Positions 1 to 11,041 of a DNA stretch of 32,681 nt are shown piece after piece; the stretch's first letter is position 1; each line of letters opens with the position of its first letter. This DNA is from Spirogloea muscicola. Its lineage: Eukaryota; Streptophyta; Zygnematophyceae; Spirogloeales; Spirogloeaceae. Where the stretch lies: the NCBI GenBank assembly GCA_009602725.1, contig WELB01000249.1, positions 153,738 through 186,418 of the forward strand, written 5' to 3'. The notes under the pieces are model-generated. The model made no database searches and was not told the DNA's origin. It saw only the letters and a program-made list of their open reading frames with translations. Position numbers and translations under genes: made by a program.

Positions 1-708
1 CGGCGGCGTCGGCGGCGGCGGCGGCGACGGCGGAGGCGGCGGCGGCGGCGGCGGCGGCGAAGGCTCAGCTGAGGCCGGGGTGGCAGCGGCAGATGTTTGG
101 GCACGGAAGTGATGAGCACACAAGGGGGGGCCCGTGCGACGCGCGACGCGCGGGCGACGCCTCTGGACGGCGGAGATGGCGCCTCGGTGGCAGAGGCGAC
201 GGCGGTGCGCGATCGAGAGGATCGCCGGGGCTGCGCCGAACGTTCCGGCCGCTTCCGTGCGGCGCAGGGATCCGACGAATCGGACGGCCCCAGCGAGCCG
301 GGCGAGGTCGCCAGGCGACCAGCACTGTCGCCCGGCGGCCGCCCGGCCTCACCGAGATGTGGGCGCTCGCGTACCGTCCGATGATAAATCCATGGACGGC
401 AGCGTGAGGCCCACGCCGCCGCTTGGAGAAGGTGCCATCGGGACCCGCTCGTGGGGGCGGCACCGCCACCCGCGTTGACCAATGGCCAGCGCGCTCCGGA
501 TCGCGCCACAGCGCTTTGCTGCCGTCCGATCCACTGGCGCGGGCGGTCCGATGGAGCGCCCGAGGAAGCGCCAGCTGACATGTCAGCCGCCGAAGGTAGC
601 GTCAGGCGGGTCTGCTGACGCTGTCAGATGACGCTAACCCTGCGCTAGGGGCCGTTCCTCTTGTGCTCCTTAGGCCGCGGCCAAGGCTAGGCCGCCGCCG
701 CCGCTTCC
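1..708. promoter_or_regulatory. GC-rich upstream region of the AsnRS gene
   Basis: No gene is supported here. It opens with a (CGG)n tract at 1-60, which could be the 5' end of a gene running off the left edge. The 9-mer ATCGGACGG occurs at 279-287 (+), 374-382 (-) and 522-530 (-), with a near copy at 544-552. A perfect 14-bp palindrome, GCTGACATGTCAGC, lies at 574-587, followed by several TGACGC/TGTCA words up to 634. The same 9-mer occurs upstream of the universal stress protein gene. A shared promoter element is an inference. Open frames on both strands look like GC-driven shadows. Confidence 0.5.
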
Positions 709-3700
709 ATGGCTGGCGAGGGCGGCGCGGCCTCGGCGGCCATGGAGGCGGGCTCGGCAGAGGCGGAGGCCGGCCTGCGGGAGCTGCGTGTCGCCGACGG
801 CGGCGGCGGCAGCGCCGACCCCGGCGCGCAGGCGCGGTACTCGCGGCGGACGCTGGTGCGCGCGGTGCTGGCCGGCGGCGTGGCGCTGGCGGGGCGCACC
901 CTCGTCGTCGGCGGCTGGGTGAAGACCGGGCGCGAGCAGGGCAAGGGCGCCTTCGCCTTCCTGGAGCTCAACGACGGGTCCTGCCCCGCCAACCTGCAGG
1001 TTCCGCCGCCACCACCACCTAAACCCCAACCCCTAAGCCTTAAGCCCTTCTTGTTGCTTTCACGGAGCAGTGTTCGATTCGTGAGCTCATCACCGGCGGT
1101 GGCTCCGGGCCAGGTGATCGTGGAGGCGGCGGTGGCGCCGCTGGAGCGGCTGACGGCCACCGGCACGGCGCTGCTGCTGGAGGGCCGGCTCGTGCGCACG
1201 CCCGAGGGCACGCGGCAGCCCGTGGAGCTCCGCGCGGAGCGCGTCCTGGAGGTCGGGCCCTGCGACGCGTCCGCCTACCCCGTCGCCAAGACCAAGTTCC
1301 TCTCGCTCGAGTTCCTACGCTCCATCCCGCACCTCCGCAGCCGGTCCAACACCGTGAGGACCGCCGCCCTCCAATCGCTTGCCTGTGTAGATGATAATCA
1401 TCAGCCAGGAGTTAATGCGCGTCAGGGATTCCACTGCATGGGTCTGTGCTTACTCCTATCTTACAGTCGATCAAGCCTTCACTTTAGGTGTTACAAGCTG
1501 TTTCCCAGTAGCAGAGGGCGTCAGGTTTCGGGGTTTAGGGGTATCGATATTTGATATCGAGGCCTGTTGGGAGGGCCATGGCTCCAGCTTGGGGCGGTCG
1601 CAAGCGCCACGCCCCACGGCGGGTAACGCCATCGACTACCTAGCACGCTCAGGACAGCCGCGGTACTGCTGCAATTGTCAAGCTCAAACTCCAATATGGT
1701 CAGGGTTTGGGTGAGGGATGCTGGGGCTAGGGTTTATGATTCAGGGGGTTCAGGGCTCTGGGCTGCCGCCACTCTTGCTCCTCAAAGCACCCCCATATGA
1801 GCTTCCAGCAACCTGAAGTGCATTTGAGTTGCGGCTGCTGTGGAGGCTTGCTCAAAGACCGTCCGACTGGCCTGCTGGCCAGCTGCCCAGCTGAAGAAGC
1901 TGCTTCAGAGCAACCTCTCCATCGTAGTAGTCTATAATCACAGGCCCTCTGTCCTGCTGCATGGCCGTTACTCTCAGAAGCGCCGCGCCAATTGCTTTTG
2001 TGCAGATTGCGGCAGTGGCACGCGTGCGCAATGCGCTCGCGTACGCGACGCACCGCTTCTTCCAGGACAATGGGTTCCTGTACGTCCAGACGCCCATCAT
2101 CACAACCAGCGACTGCGAGGGCGCTGGCGAGATGTTCCAGGTCTGTGGCTCCTGTCGTTGCAGCCACCTCCTCTTGCCAAGCTGTGCAAGCGGCACACAT
2201 TGTGCTAGGCGCGCCCCAGTGCTTGTTGACCTACTCTGCACTAAACCTCTACACAGGTGACGACGCTGCTGGGCGAGTGCGAGCGGCGGGACCGGGAGGA
2301 CACGGCCAACCCGCCGCCGACTCTGGAGGATGTCGAGGCACTCCGTGCTGTGGTCGCTAGGAAAGGCGAGGCTGTTAAGGAGCTCAAGGAGCGCAAAGCC
2401 GAGAAGGCCGAGGTGAAGGCTGCTGTGGAGGAGCTGAACGCAGCCAAGGACGAGCTCGGCAGGGTGGCGGACCGGGCACGACGGAAGCCCGGGCTACCCC
2501 GCTTGCACAATGGCAACTTTGATTACAGCGAGGACTTTTTTGCCCGCCAAGCCTTCCTCACTGTTTCTGGTCAGCTCCAGGTCAATATTGAAACTTGGAC
2601 CTTAAATCCCTTGGGCATTTGAGCTGCATGGTTGATGTAAGGGACCCCAGTTCAGAATATTGTTGTGGCCGTAGCATGGATTATGAGTTGACCTCCTCGA
2701 ATCCACGAACCGCAAGTAAGGTGCAGTATCCGATATATACTGCATACTCTGTTAAGTCGGAGGCGCATTAAGGGATGAAGAGTCTGCCAGAGAAGGCTGT
2801 GAGAACTTGGTGGCCCTGAGGCGCAAAGCCAGTTACTCAGTTACTCAAACCCCGCCCCTGAAAGTTGCTGTTATCACTGCGGACTCTGCGTGCAGGTGGA
2901 GACGTACGCGTGCGCGTTAAGCAGCGTGTACACTTTTGGGCCGACATTTCGGGCCGAAAACTCACACACCACGCGGCACCTCGCCGAGTTTTGGATGATT
3001 GAGCCGGAGATTGCTTTCGCGGACCTCGAAGTGCGCTCACAACTCTGGCACGTGCTGAAACATGTTCATAAGGGCCTGATTGTATTTCGTTCTCTATCTA
3101 GCCAATTTTAGGAAATTGTTTCTGAGTAGTCACTGGGCAACTGCAGGATGACATGAATTGCGCAGAGGATTATGTGAGATACTTGTGCCAGTACCTCCTG
3201 GACCACTGCTTGGACGACATGCAGCTCTTTGCCGACAAGTTTGACAAGGAGGCAGTTAAGAGGTTGGAGGCAGTCGCTGGCTCCCCATTCCGCAGGATCA
3301 CCTACACGGAAGCAATTGAGCTCCTGAAGAAGGTCCTCTGCAGGATGCCGTTGCACATGAAGAAAATCTTCACATTGCGCTTTGCGTCATGCTGCCTCAT
3401 GTTTGAGCCGTGCTACATTGGAGTCCTGCAGCATATGTATGTGTCTGTGTCGTCAGGCTGCGAACTTGCGGCATGATCTTGAATTGTACCTCACACTCTG
3501 ACTGTGTTGATTTGGCTGGCTGCCTTGGTGTAGGTGACAAATAGGAAATTTGAGAACAAGGTTGAGTGGGGAATAGATCTTGCCTCCGAACATGAAAGGT
3601 CATGCGCGCCTCAGGCTTGGGGACCATGTTGATCATCAGGGAGCTGGCTTCTTTAAACGTGTAGCCTTGTGTGCTTGCATATAGGTCTGCGCATGTACAA

Positions 3701-4537
3701 GGCTCCCAGCTAATGCGCATTGGTTTCTTTATTGATACCAGGTACTTGGCAGAGGAGGTCTTCAAGCAGCCCTTGATTGTGTACAATTATCCCAAGGATA
3801 TCAAGGCCTTCTACATGCGGCTCAACGACGATGGCAAGACGGTTGCGGCCATGGACATTCTCTGCCCGAAGGCAAGCTCTTACAGCCCTGTATATTTGCA
3901 CCTCAATCCGCGCACCAAGCCCAACGATGCAATGCTTTCTTGCTTGTCACACGGTTCACTTGGCATCATCGTACTTTGCTTCTTGAGTATCAGGAGCGAG
4001 TATACCTTAATCAAACTGCACTACAGCCAATGCTAGCTTGGAGCACATCATTTCGTTGTCATTCTCCGCCATCCCAGTGAGTGTTTGAGCCATGTTGTTT
4101 AGCAGATTGGGGAGTTGATTGGTGGCAGTCAGCGCGAGGAGCGCTTGGAGGTTCTTGAACAAAGGTATGTCTGTACCAGGACAGGGTACCCCTGCAAGTG
4201 CGCTCTTGTCTACAGCTTATAAGAGGATGCACGGCCCATGTCCTTCAATGGAAGGACCAGTGTCACAGTAATTTTGAGGATCCAAGAACCAGCAGGTGTA
4301 CCTTGCATACCATTTTGCACAGAGCTGCTCTTGATCGTGTTCGCCTCCTGCAGGCTGGCGGAGATGGGCCTCCCCAAGGAGCCTTACGAGTGGTACCTTG
4401 ACACACGGCGTTTCGGGACAGTGAAGCATGCGGGCTTTGGCCTCGGCTTTGAGCGCATGGTTCTCTTTGTCACAGGCATCGAAAACATCCGGGACGTCAT
4501 TCCCTTTCCTCGCTATCCTGGCAAAGCGGACCTGTGA
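709..4537 (+). CDS. Asparaginyl-tRNA synthetase with internal WHEP domain
   Basis: Class IIb synthetase that charges tRNA-Asn with asparagine, probably cytosolic because no transit peptide is seen. Exons: 709-999, 1114-1353, 2006-2140, 2257-2580, 2896-3030, 3147-3332, 3534-3598, 3742-3871, 4106-4164, 4354-4537; all phases join to 582 aa. The N-terminal OB-fold anticodon-binding domain is about residues 60-165 ([20 protein letters not shown]). Motif 1 is about 185-210, motif 2 about 348-372 ([20 protein letters not shown]), and motif 3 is 549-557 (GFGLGFERM). Between motifs 1 and 2 one exon (residues 223-330) carries a charged helical hairpin at about 244-296 that reads as a WHEP-TRS domain; plant AsnRS with such an insertion is known. 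The intron at 3872 starts with GC (AAG|GCAAGC), a GC-AG intron. Start at 709 is the first Met; Met at 742 is an alternative. The C-terminus [11 protein letters not shown] is typical. Confidence 0.95.
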
Positions 4538-5755
4538 AACGTACGGAAGTTGACCAGTGGAGTTGGATGACTCATATCTGACCTTTCCTCACATCAGAAG
4601 TGCACAGAAGGCTTCGTGCATTCTGTTCTGCATCTAGCAACTTCAGCAAGCTCTTGCACCAAAATTTTATTGAGCGTCCCAAGCAGCCATAGAGCCACTG
4701 GCTGCCAAAAGCCTTAGGCTGCTCGTCCGCCACTTCTTGGCAGCCAGCGTAAATGCGTCAATAAAGTGCCAGGACTGGCGCTCTTAGCCACATCATTGCA
4801 CCTACACTAACACAAAGAGTAGTGCCAAAAAGTCCTCAGCATCAGGCAAGCAGTCAAAAGGCCGCGCTCCTCTATTTCCTTGCAGGTCTATGAAAGCTCC
4901 ACAGTGAGGCAAGCATTATCTGGTGCCGCACTCTCTGCTCCCACAAGTCTGGTGCTGCTAATATTGACCACTTTGAGGAGGACGCAATGATGGAGTCAAC
5001 AACCAGGGTCTCTGCCTGGCCAGTTCGCTCTCCAGCATCCACTGCAATGGATGCGAAGGACCCAAAGTAATCTCAGCTGTAGGAGGTTAGACGAGATTAC
5101 AAATACTTATCGCAGTGTAAAGGCCTGCCTGCTCTTCGTAGAATCATAAAGTGGGCTTGGAAGAATCTCACCATTCTCATTGCTGCAGACTAAATGCAAG
5201 TTGTCAGGCAGGCAGTTTTTGGTCAAGCCAAGATTTCATGTAAGGTTGATATACGATTTCACAGCGATTTTAGAACACAGTAAAATGCTTCAAACAAAGC
5301 AGAAGCTAGTTCGACTTCCTGAGCTGAAGGCCTTTGAGAGCAGCAGTCAATGGCACACGCGTTGCATCTGCGTGCCGGTCGCGCTTTGGCTGCAGCCTCT
5401 AGCTATAGACAGGGGACCCACTACCCTGAGACTAGATTCACTGACTTGCGGCTGCTCAACAGGGGATGTTGAGCACCCCGTGGCCACCTGAATCGCTGTC
5501 CTGGGCTGGCCGATCACAGCCATCAGAAGAGAAGAAGCCATTGCCCTTTCTCTGCTGGAAGACCCTCATACACACTTCGCTACCGCAGGCCCGGCGCTTG
5601 CAGCGCACTGAGGTGGGCTGCCGCCTGCCGAGCACCAGCCCGTCTACGTGCGCGGTCGACGGCCTCCAGCGGGACCTGCATTGCCGGCTGCCTTCTGTTC
5701 GTCCAAGGCTCTGCGGCGGCGATGGCGACGTTGAAGGCGTGAGGCTGCCGCTGGC
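4538..5755. other. Intergenic region between AsnRS and fucosyltransferase-like gene
   Basis: Contains the 3' UTR of the synthetase gene; AATAAA at about 4760 is a possible but unproven polyadenylation signal. I see no supported gene. Short open frames around 5180-5860 lack family resemblance. The phrase ACTTGCGGCTGCT at about 5445 also occurs in the repeat at 10891-10980, so part of this stretch is probably repeat-derived. The last 200 bases become GC-rich towards the next start codon. Confidence 0.4.
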
Positions 5756-8224
5756 ATGGCGGAGGCCGTCGCGGGGCCCGACGAGGAGCCTGTGGTGGGG
5801 CCAACGCCACTTGGGTCTGCCACTCGGAGCGACTCCTGGCTGCTGCGCAGCCGCTACGTGATGGTGCCGGCGGGGGCGCTGGCGCTCACGCTGGGCCTGG
5901 TCCTGGCGGACCTGCGCCGCCTGGCGGTGCTGAACCCCGGCCGCCTGCTCGCCTTCGACGGCATGGCCGGCCTCGGCGAGGTGGGCTCACGGCTAGACGT
6001 GACGTCTGGACCGAAAGCTGGTCGAGCCTTCTTAGCTGGTGGCACATGGGCTTGTCAAATGCCGTCCATATTTGAGCATCAGTTAGTGATCTCTATGGGC
6101 TGACTTGCGGTCAATGAGCGGGTCAGCTTAGCAGCAGACGATGTACACCTGTTAATGTGCTTGCCTTCGTACTTGGCCACTCAGGCCCTCTATCACTCAG
6201 TGCACACTCCATTCATACTGTCGACTACTGAGTAGCATCTCAGCCTGAACTTCAGCTTGCATTCTTACAATGCTTTGAGACTCCATGCTCAACCCCACTG
6301 CCGATGCACGCTGCCTACCTTCTGCAACAGGCCGGGGAGTTCTACGGGGGTGAGAAGTTCCTGGTGTACCAGCGCGCGGATGACTGGTGCAAGGGCATCA
6401 AGCATTGGCAGTGGAGCTTCCTGTGCGGCGTCGCCGAGGCCGCATATCTGAATCGCACGTGGGTCATGGACTACAGCTTCTGCCTGTGGTGGGCCCACAA
6501 TCCCGGCGCTGGCAGGTGATCGACCGGGACTACCTTTCTAAGGCTAATTGAAACCACTTGTACACTGTTTGCTTGCAAGAAAGTTATTGCAGAGATCACT
6601 GGGATTAGCACACAATAGTGGGCAGCAAGCCTGATGATGACAGTGATGTATGTCCATGCTTTGCAATGACGAAGTACCCTTATGTAACTTGCACAACAGG
6701 CCTGACACAGCGATGACGTCTTTGCGCAATATGCCGGCCCAGAAACATCGAGAAGGACTTCCGGCTGTACTACAGCTCAGAGCACCTCGCGAAATACGTC
6801 AGGCTCGTCGAGTGGCATGCTTTCCACAAGGAGCTCCAGTCCCGCACGAATGCAGGCAGAGAGGTCACTGTGCTGGATGTTGACGAAAACCATGCTGCCT
6901 CAGAGCTCAAGCTGCTCGACGTCCCCATTGTGCGCAGGACCATGACTGACAAGAAGAACCCCTACTGGTACAGGGTAATTGGCCTTTTGCCATCTGGAGC
7001 TCGCAAATTCAATTCGGACAATGCCATGGCTCATGGCTGATGCAAACTGCTGTCCAGTTGCTTGTGTAACACAGGAGAGCCACGAATCATAATAGAAGGC
7101 CGCGAGAACGTCTGTGGAGTAAGGACCTCATTAGACCTCAACTATGATGTGCCCAGACATTGCTCTGATATCTTCAAGTGCTTCCAAATTGCAGGTCTGT
7201 GACAGGCCGGTCAACAAGGCAGTGCTGATTCGCAACTTCAACATGTTATGGCGGCAGCCGCATCTGCATAACATGGCGGAGGCGATCATCAAGCGGCTGG
7301 GGGGCGTCTACGACGGCGTACATATCCGACGTGGTGACAAGGTGTATCAGAAAAATTGGCGGGGCCGATGGCCAAATCTGGACCGTGACACGCGGCCTCC
7401 CAAGCTCTACGGTACTTGAGACCACAGTCTATTTAGTACTTGAGATCTGCTGATGGTCATCATCGTTGTGACATTCTTATCATACATATTGATATAAGGA
7501 TCGTGAGTGGGGGCTCTGAGACTGTATTTCAGCTTTGAGGTCTGGATTGGATGTTCCAGATACGGTTCTGAATTAGGTCAGGCTGTATCTGTGTGCAAGT
7601 TTTCCAAGGGAAACACGGGTGCAAGTCTAATCTATGGCAATATTGCAGAAACGCTGCTCAAGCTGGTGACTCCTGGGCGGCCGCTGTATGTGGCAACGGA
7701 CGAGACGCCCACATTTTTTGTTGCGATGGACAAGTTGTTCAATGCGTCGTTTCTCAGTTCTTATTCAGACCTTTGGCAGCCAGGCAGCGCCTGGTACAAG
7801 TCTGTGGAGACAATACTTGGTGGGCCAAACCCCGCAGGCCTGCTGGCATCTGCTTGACTTATCCACAATATTATCATGCTTTCTACTTGTCAATGTATCA
7901 AATCTTTTGTGTGTGTTGTGCAACAACACATTGTGCTCGTGAACACGTTCGAAGCAACTGGCTCCAGAGGGTAAGATGTGAGTGTATCGCAGGAGGCGGT
8001 CTTTGTGTTAGGTTAGGACTGGCCCCTGTCCATCAGCTCAATATTCAGTCTGAAAGTGTTTGCACTGCCACTTATTTATCGCAGGGCAAAGGCAGACTCC
8101 TGAGTTTGATGGTTATATGAGGACATTGGTGGACTACGATGTGTTTGGCGCCGCCTCAAAGAAGATCGAGACTTTCAACAATTTGACTGACGACCCTAGG
8201 AGTGGCCGCTACCGCCGGCGGTGA
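5756..8224 (+). CDS. GDP-fucose protein O-fucosyltransferase-like protein
   Basis: Probable Golgi/ER type II membrane glycosyltransferase of the plant O-fucosyltransferase superfamily (PF10250-like), transferring fucose from GDP-fucose to an unknown acceptor. Exons: 5756-5980, 6331-6515, 6743-6974, 7195-7411, 7649-7819, 8085-8224; phases join to 389 aa. A short cytoplasmic N-terminus is followed by one hydrophobic anchor at about residues 34-56 (MVPAGALALTLGLVLA). The donor-sugar motif is HIRRGDK at 257-263. The C-terminal block reads EFDGYMRTLVDYDVF then ETFNNLTDDPRSG, as remembered from plant family members. Exon 5 uses the weak donor CTTG|GTGGGC; it was chosen because it joins in frame and restores the expected spacing before EFDGYM. 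Intron 1 contains a dispersed repeat. The acceptor and true substrate are unknown. Confidence 0.85.
6066..6225 (+). repeat. Dispersed repeat R2, copy in intron 1
   Basis: About 160 bp align with 28803-28965. Shared blocks include GATGTACACCTGT, CTCAGGCCCTC and CACACTCCAT. This copy lies wholly inside the first intron of the fucosyltransferase-like gene; the other lies just upstream of the start codon of the polyamine-binding-like gene. I estimate 70-75% identity by eye with a small indel. Confidence 0.7.
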
Positions 8225-9174
8225 GATTGTATTTATGGTCCTAAGTATGTGGATGACAAAGCTGGCATTACTATCCTGCTGAGCCAATGACAGACATTCA
8301 GGACGTCATCAAACCCTCAATCGTAGTGTATACTACACTAAGTGTTGCTAGGAAAACGGTTCAATGAACCACAATGATACTCTATGCTTACATTGAGCAT
8401 TTGCCAGGCTATCCATGGCCTGATTGGATGTTGATTTAATACTATGAACATGCCTCACTGGCAACCAACAATAGCTGCTATGAGAAGCAAATCAAGTCGT
8501 TACATGTGGCTAGTCTAGACTTTGCCTTCCACTCATGAGGCATGAGCCTATCTGATAAATAATCCCCCTGCAATGAAAGCGTGACATTGCCCGCTTCATA
8601 TGTATTGTCGTTATTTCTGAAGCCACGTGAGTCAAACGCTAGATCCTGCCAGTTGTCATGTATACCCAGCTTTCAAAAGCCAGCACTGCTCATCTTTTCG
8701 CTCCCACACAGACTGGTGGGCCTTGTCTCGCTGGATAGCCAAGTAGCAGCACAACTGAAGGTTGCACTGGGCAGTGCCCTACGCTGACATCTCACTGCAG
8801 CCTCCGTGGTTGAGCAGGAGCGAAGTGATGTATCATCCTTGACAGTGTGATTAAGTAAAAATGAGTCTGCAAAGTAGCAGCCTTACCTCCTAAGATCGCA
8901 AGGAAGAACCTAGGATGAGGCAAGTGCTCTGTACCTATAGCTTCAGCCTTGGTACGTGGCTTGGTCTTCAAGTTTGGCAAAGTCAATGGAGGGCAAGCCC
9001 GCAGGTGGCTGCAGCATGCAGTCTTTTGGGGCAAGTTGTGCAGTATAGTACTCGGCAGCGGCGGGCTGCGTCAAGAATTGTGCTAGTGCCAATGGGGCAG
9101 CTGCAGGGGGTTGTACAAGGGGAGCCGAGGGCAAAGCAGAGCGAGGTGGCGTGGAGAAGGCGCGGGGGCCGTCG
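8225..9174. other. Intergenic region, tail-to-tail
   Basis: Lies between the convergent fucosyltransferase-like (+) and universal stress protein (-) genes, so it holds both 3' UTRs. It is AT-richer than its surroundings. A small palindrome, GGTTCAATGAACC, lies at about 8356-8368. I see no gene, tRNA or clear repeat in it. Confidence 0.4.
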
Positions 9175-10289
9175 TCAGCAGTGCACACGGATCGACCGGT
9201 CCTCGGCAGTGGGGGCGGCGAAGGAGGGCATGCTGAACAGGCACTGGCCCCCTGCCGCTGCGGGCTTGCTCGTTACAGCAGTCGCCCCTTTGACGGCCGG
9301 TCGCACGACGATCACGGGGCTGGCGCAGTGATGCGCGCAGAAGTTGCTGGTACTTCCAAAGGACGGCGACCTGCGGACAGCGGAGGGGCTGCAGCCATCA
9401 GCTGTGCCATTGCAGCTGGGCCCACAAAACCCTTTCCTTGCAGCGGTGGTGGCATTGAGAGGCATGCAAGCCATGGCGAATGCCTGCGCAGGGAGACGGG
9501 GGCTTACAGCTGGGCAGCAGCGTTGAGCCCGCGGCTGCCGAGGATGAGGATGTCGGCGCAGACGTGCATCACCTCCCGGCAGATCATGTCGCGCTCTTCG
9601 CCCACAACGATGCGGCCCTCGCACTTGATCTGCACGACCCATGTGCCGTCAACTAAGATGGTCGTCCCAGCTTTGGCCAAGACGGCGGCGCCGGCGGCAG
9701 AAGCTTGCGAGAGGGAGCGGGCAAGCGGGCAGGGCCGCACCTTGGCCTGCCGCACGACGTTGCAGTACTTGTCGATGAGGTCGCCGGCCGCGACCACCAC
9801 CTGGGCCTCCATATCCACCACGCTGCCAGCCGCCGGCGGCCGCGACGGCCGCTGGCACGCCGAGTCGGCGCCTGCGGCGCACGGCAAGGCACGTCAGCGC
9901 CTCCCGCAGACGGCCCCTGCCAGACGGCAATGGGTTGCCGAAAGCAGCGCAAGAAGGCTCAAGTCCTTGACGGAGTGCCGGAGCCAGGCGCTCACCTCCG
10001 AGGCTGCGACGGACGTGGACGAGGTGGACGTGGTCGTGGGCGCGGCAGTAGTTCCGGAGCGCCCAGTCGAACGCCAGCGCGGCGCCTGCAAGCGGCGGCG
10101 GCGGCGACGACGACGGGCGAGACGTCAATCTACATGTACAATTGTGATGGCCGGAGCGGCCTCCCGACGACGGGCCGCCGAGCCGCGCGAGCCGAGCAGG
10201 CGCGGGCCGAGCGGCGCCGCACCGTCGCTGCCGTCGATGGCGATGAGCACGCGCCGCGGCTCCGCGGCCAGCAGCGGTTCCATGGCCAT
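9175..10289 (-). CDS. Universal stress protein (USP) domain protein
   Basis: Single UspA-type alpha/beta domain protein, probably a soluble nucleotide-binding stress protein. Exons in transcript order: 10289-10223, 10085-9996, 9871-9741, 9629-9508, 9370-9175; phases join to 201 aa. The N-terminus RRVLIAIDGSDGAALAFDWA is the USP beta-1 strand and loop, followed by HDHVHLVHV (beta 2). The core reads VVVGEERDMICREV, ADILILGSRG, then STSNFCAHHCASPVIVVRP (last strand). The ATP-loop pattern in ATP-binding USPs is G-X2-G-X9-G-S/T. Here it is G127-SR-G130-X11-G142-S143, two residues longer, at an exon junction, so binding is uncertain. An alternative splice could shorten it but I see none in frame. 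A non-conserved tail of about 40 residues follows. Start chosen at the first Met of MAMEPLLAAEP. The opposite-strand 476-codon frame is a GC shadow. Confidence 0.9.
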
Positions 10290-10700
10290 GGCGGGCGCCG
10301 CCGCGCCGCGCGCGGGACNCGGGGGGGGAGCTCGGCCAGGCCAGGCCCGAGCGGATAGGGCCACCCCCCCGGTCGGCCGGCCCCCGGGGGCGCGGCGCCG
10401 CGGGGCCCTCCTCCCTCCTCCACCCCCCTCCCCGCCGGCCCCCCTGTCACCGAGGGCGCCCCTCGCTTTTGCCCCGCTCGCCACGTGGCGACCCCGCGGG
10501 GCCCGCCACCCCACCCCGGGCGCGAAACGCGTGGCAGCTCGCTCGGGCCCCGCCGCCGAGGCAATTTTAACCGTCGGATGACATTCATCGATGGCCGGTA
10601 GCACGCCGCGTGTGCGCCCTATTGAATGCGGGCACGTGGCGGAGCCCGGCTGCGGAAGAGGCCGCCGGATGGTCTCATCGGACGGTAGCGGGGTTGCTGC
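10290..10700. promoter_or_regulatory. GC-rich upstream region of the USP gene
   Basis: Promoter-like DNA upstream of the minus-strand stress-protein gene, with one ambiguous base (N) at 10319. It holds ATCGGACGG at 10677-10685 and the close variant CCGTCGGAT at 10571-10579, matching the motif cluster upstream of the AsnRS gene. Function is inferred only from recurrence and position. Confidence 0.4.
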
Positions 10701-10802
10701 CTGGCTGGTCCCCTGACCACGTGCGGCCGACTTATCCACTGCGGATAGCGCCCTCGCCACACGTGACACGGCGGCTGACGCCCCTCCCACGCAGTGTACC
10801 TT

Positions 10803-10980
10803 GCGGGCAGGCCGCGCTACGGCCCGTACTTCGTTCATTCTTTTTTGGGCTGGCTTTTCCAGCCCCTATCCTCAATGGTCGAGCCCTTCTCTCTACGGCT
10901 GCTGCTTCTGGGTGTCGTCGGGGGTGCCTCCTTGTCCAGCTGCAAATTACTCTCACTTGCGGCTGCTGACTTGGGGTCAA
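10803..10980 (+). repeat. Dispersed repeat R4 interrupted by an R1 element
   Basis: The flanks GCGGGCAGGCCGCGCT (10804-10819) and GGCTGCTGCTTCTGGG (from 10897) are adjacent in the inverted copy at 11445-11550, but here they are separated by 70 bp of R1 sequence (10823-10892). The insertion is bracketed by CTACGG at 10817-10822 and 10893-10898. The R4 block then runs on to 10980 with good similarity to the other copy. Confidence 0.7.
10823..10892 (+). mobile_element. R1 hairpin element, 70 bp, with CTACGG duplication
   Basis: The core reads CGTTCATTC, a T-run, then GGGCTGG-CTTTT-CCAGCCC, a 7-bp hairpin with a 5-nt loop, followed by CTCAATGGTCGAGCCCTTC. The same order occurs on the minus strand at 12845-12783 and in the transposase intron at 15657-15555. 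The 6-bp direct repeat CTACGG flanks it, and the uninterrupted R4 copy has CTATGG once. No coding capacity and no obvious terminal inverted repeats. A non-autonomous mobile element is an inference. Confidence 0.65.
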
Positions 10981-11041
10981 TAGTAAACCCTAAACCCAGT
11001 CGCCGTAGTCTCTTGCCTAGCTTTGTGATTTTGGCGCCTTT

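Noticed and set aside
6691-6742. Alternative acceptor CAACAG at about 6700 for fucosyltransferase exon 3
   Set aside because: Puts NIEKDFRLYYSSEH in the wrong frame; the acceptor at 6741-6742 keeps it.
7900-7970. Possible extra exon encoding IVLVNTFEATGSRG in the fucosyltransferase-like gene
   Set aside because: No acceptor AG upstream in range, and direct joining of 7819 to 8085 restores the family spacing.
9151-10581. 476-codon plus-strand open frame
   Set aside because: Lies opposite the five universal stress protein exons, which have clear family motifs; it is a GC shadow containing an N.
10125-10838. Minus-strand extension of the stress protein N-terminus
   Set aside because: Open upstream of Met 10289 but low-complexity, contains N and carries no family signal.
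10981-10998. Telomere-like AAACCCTAAACCC
   Set aside because: Less than two units, inside repeat DNA; not a telomere or interstitial array.
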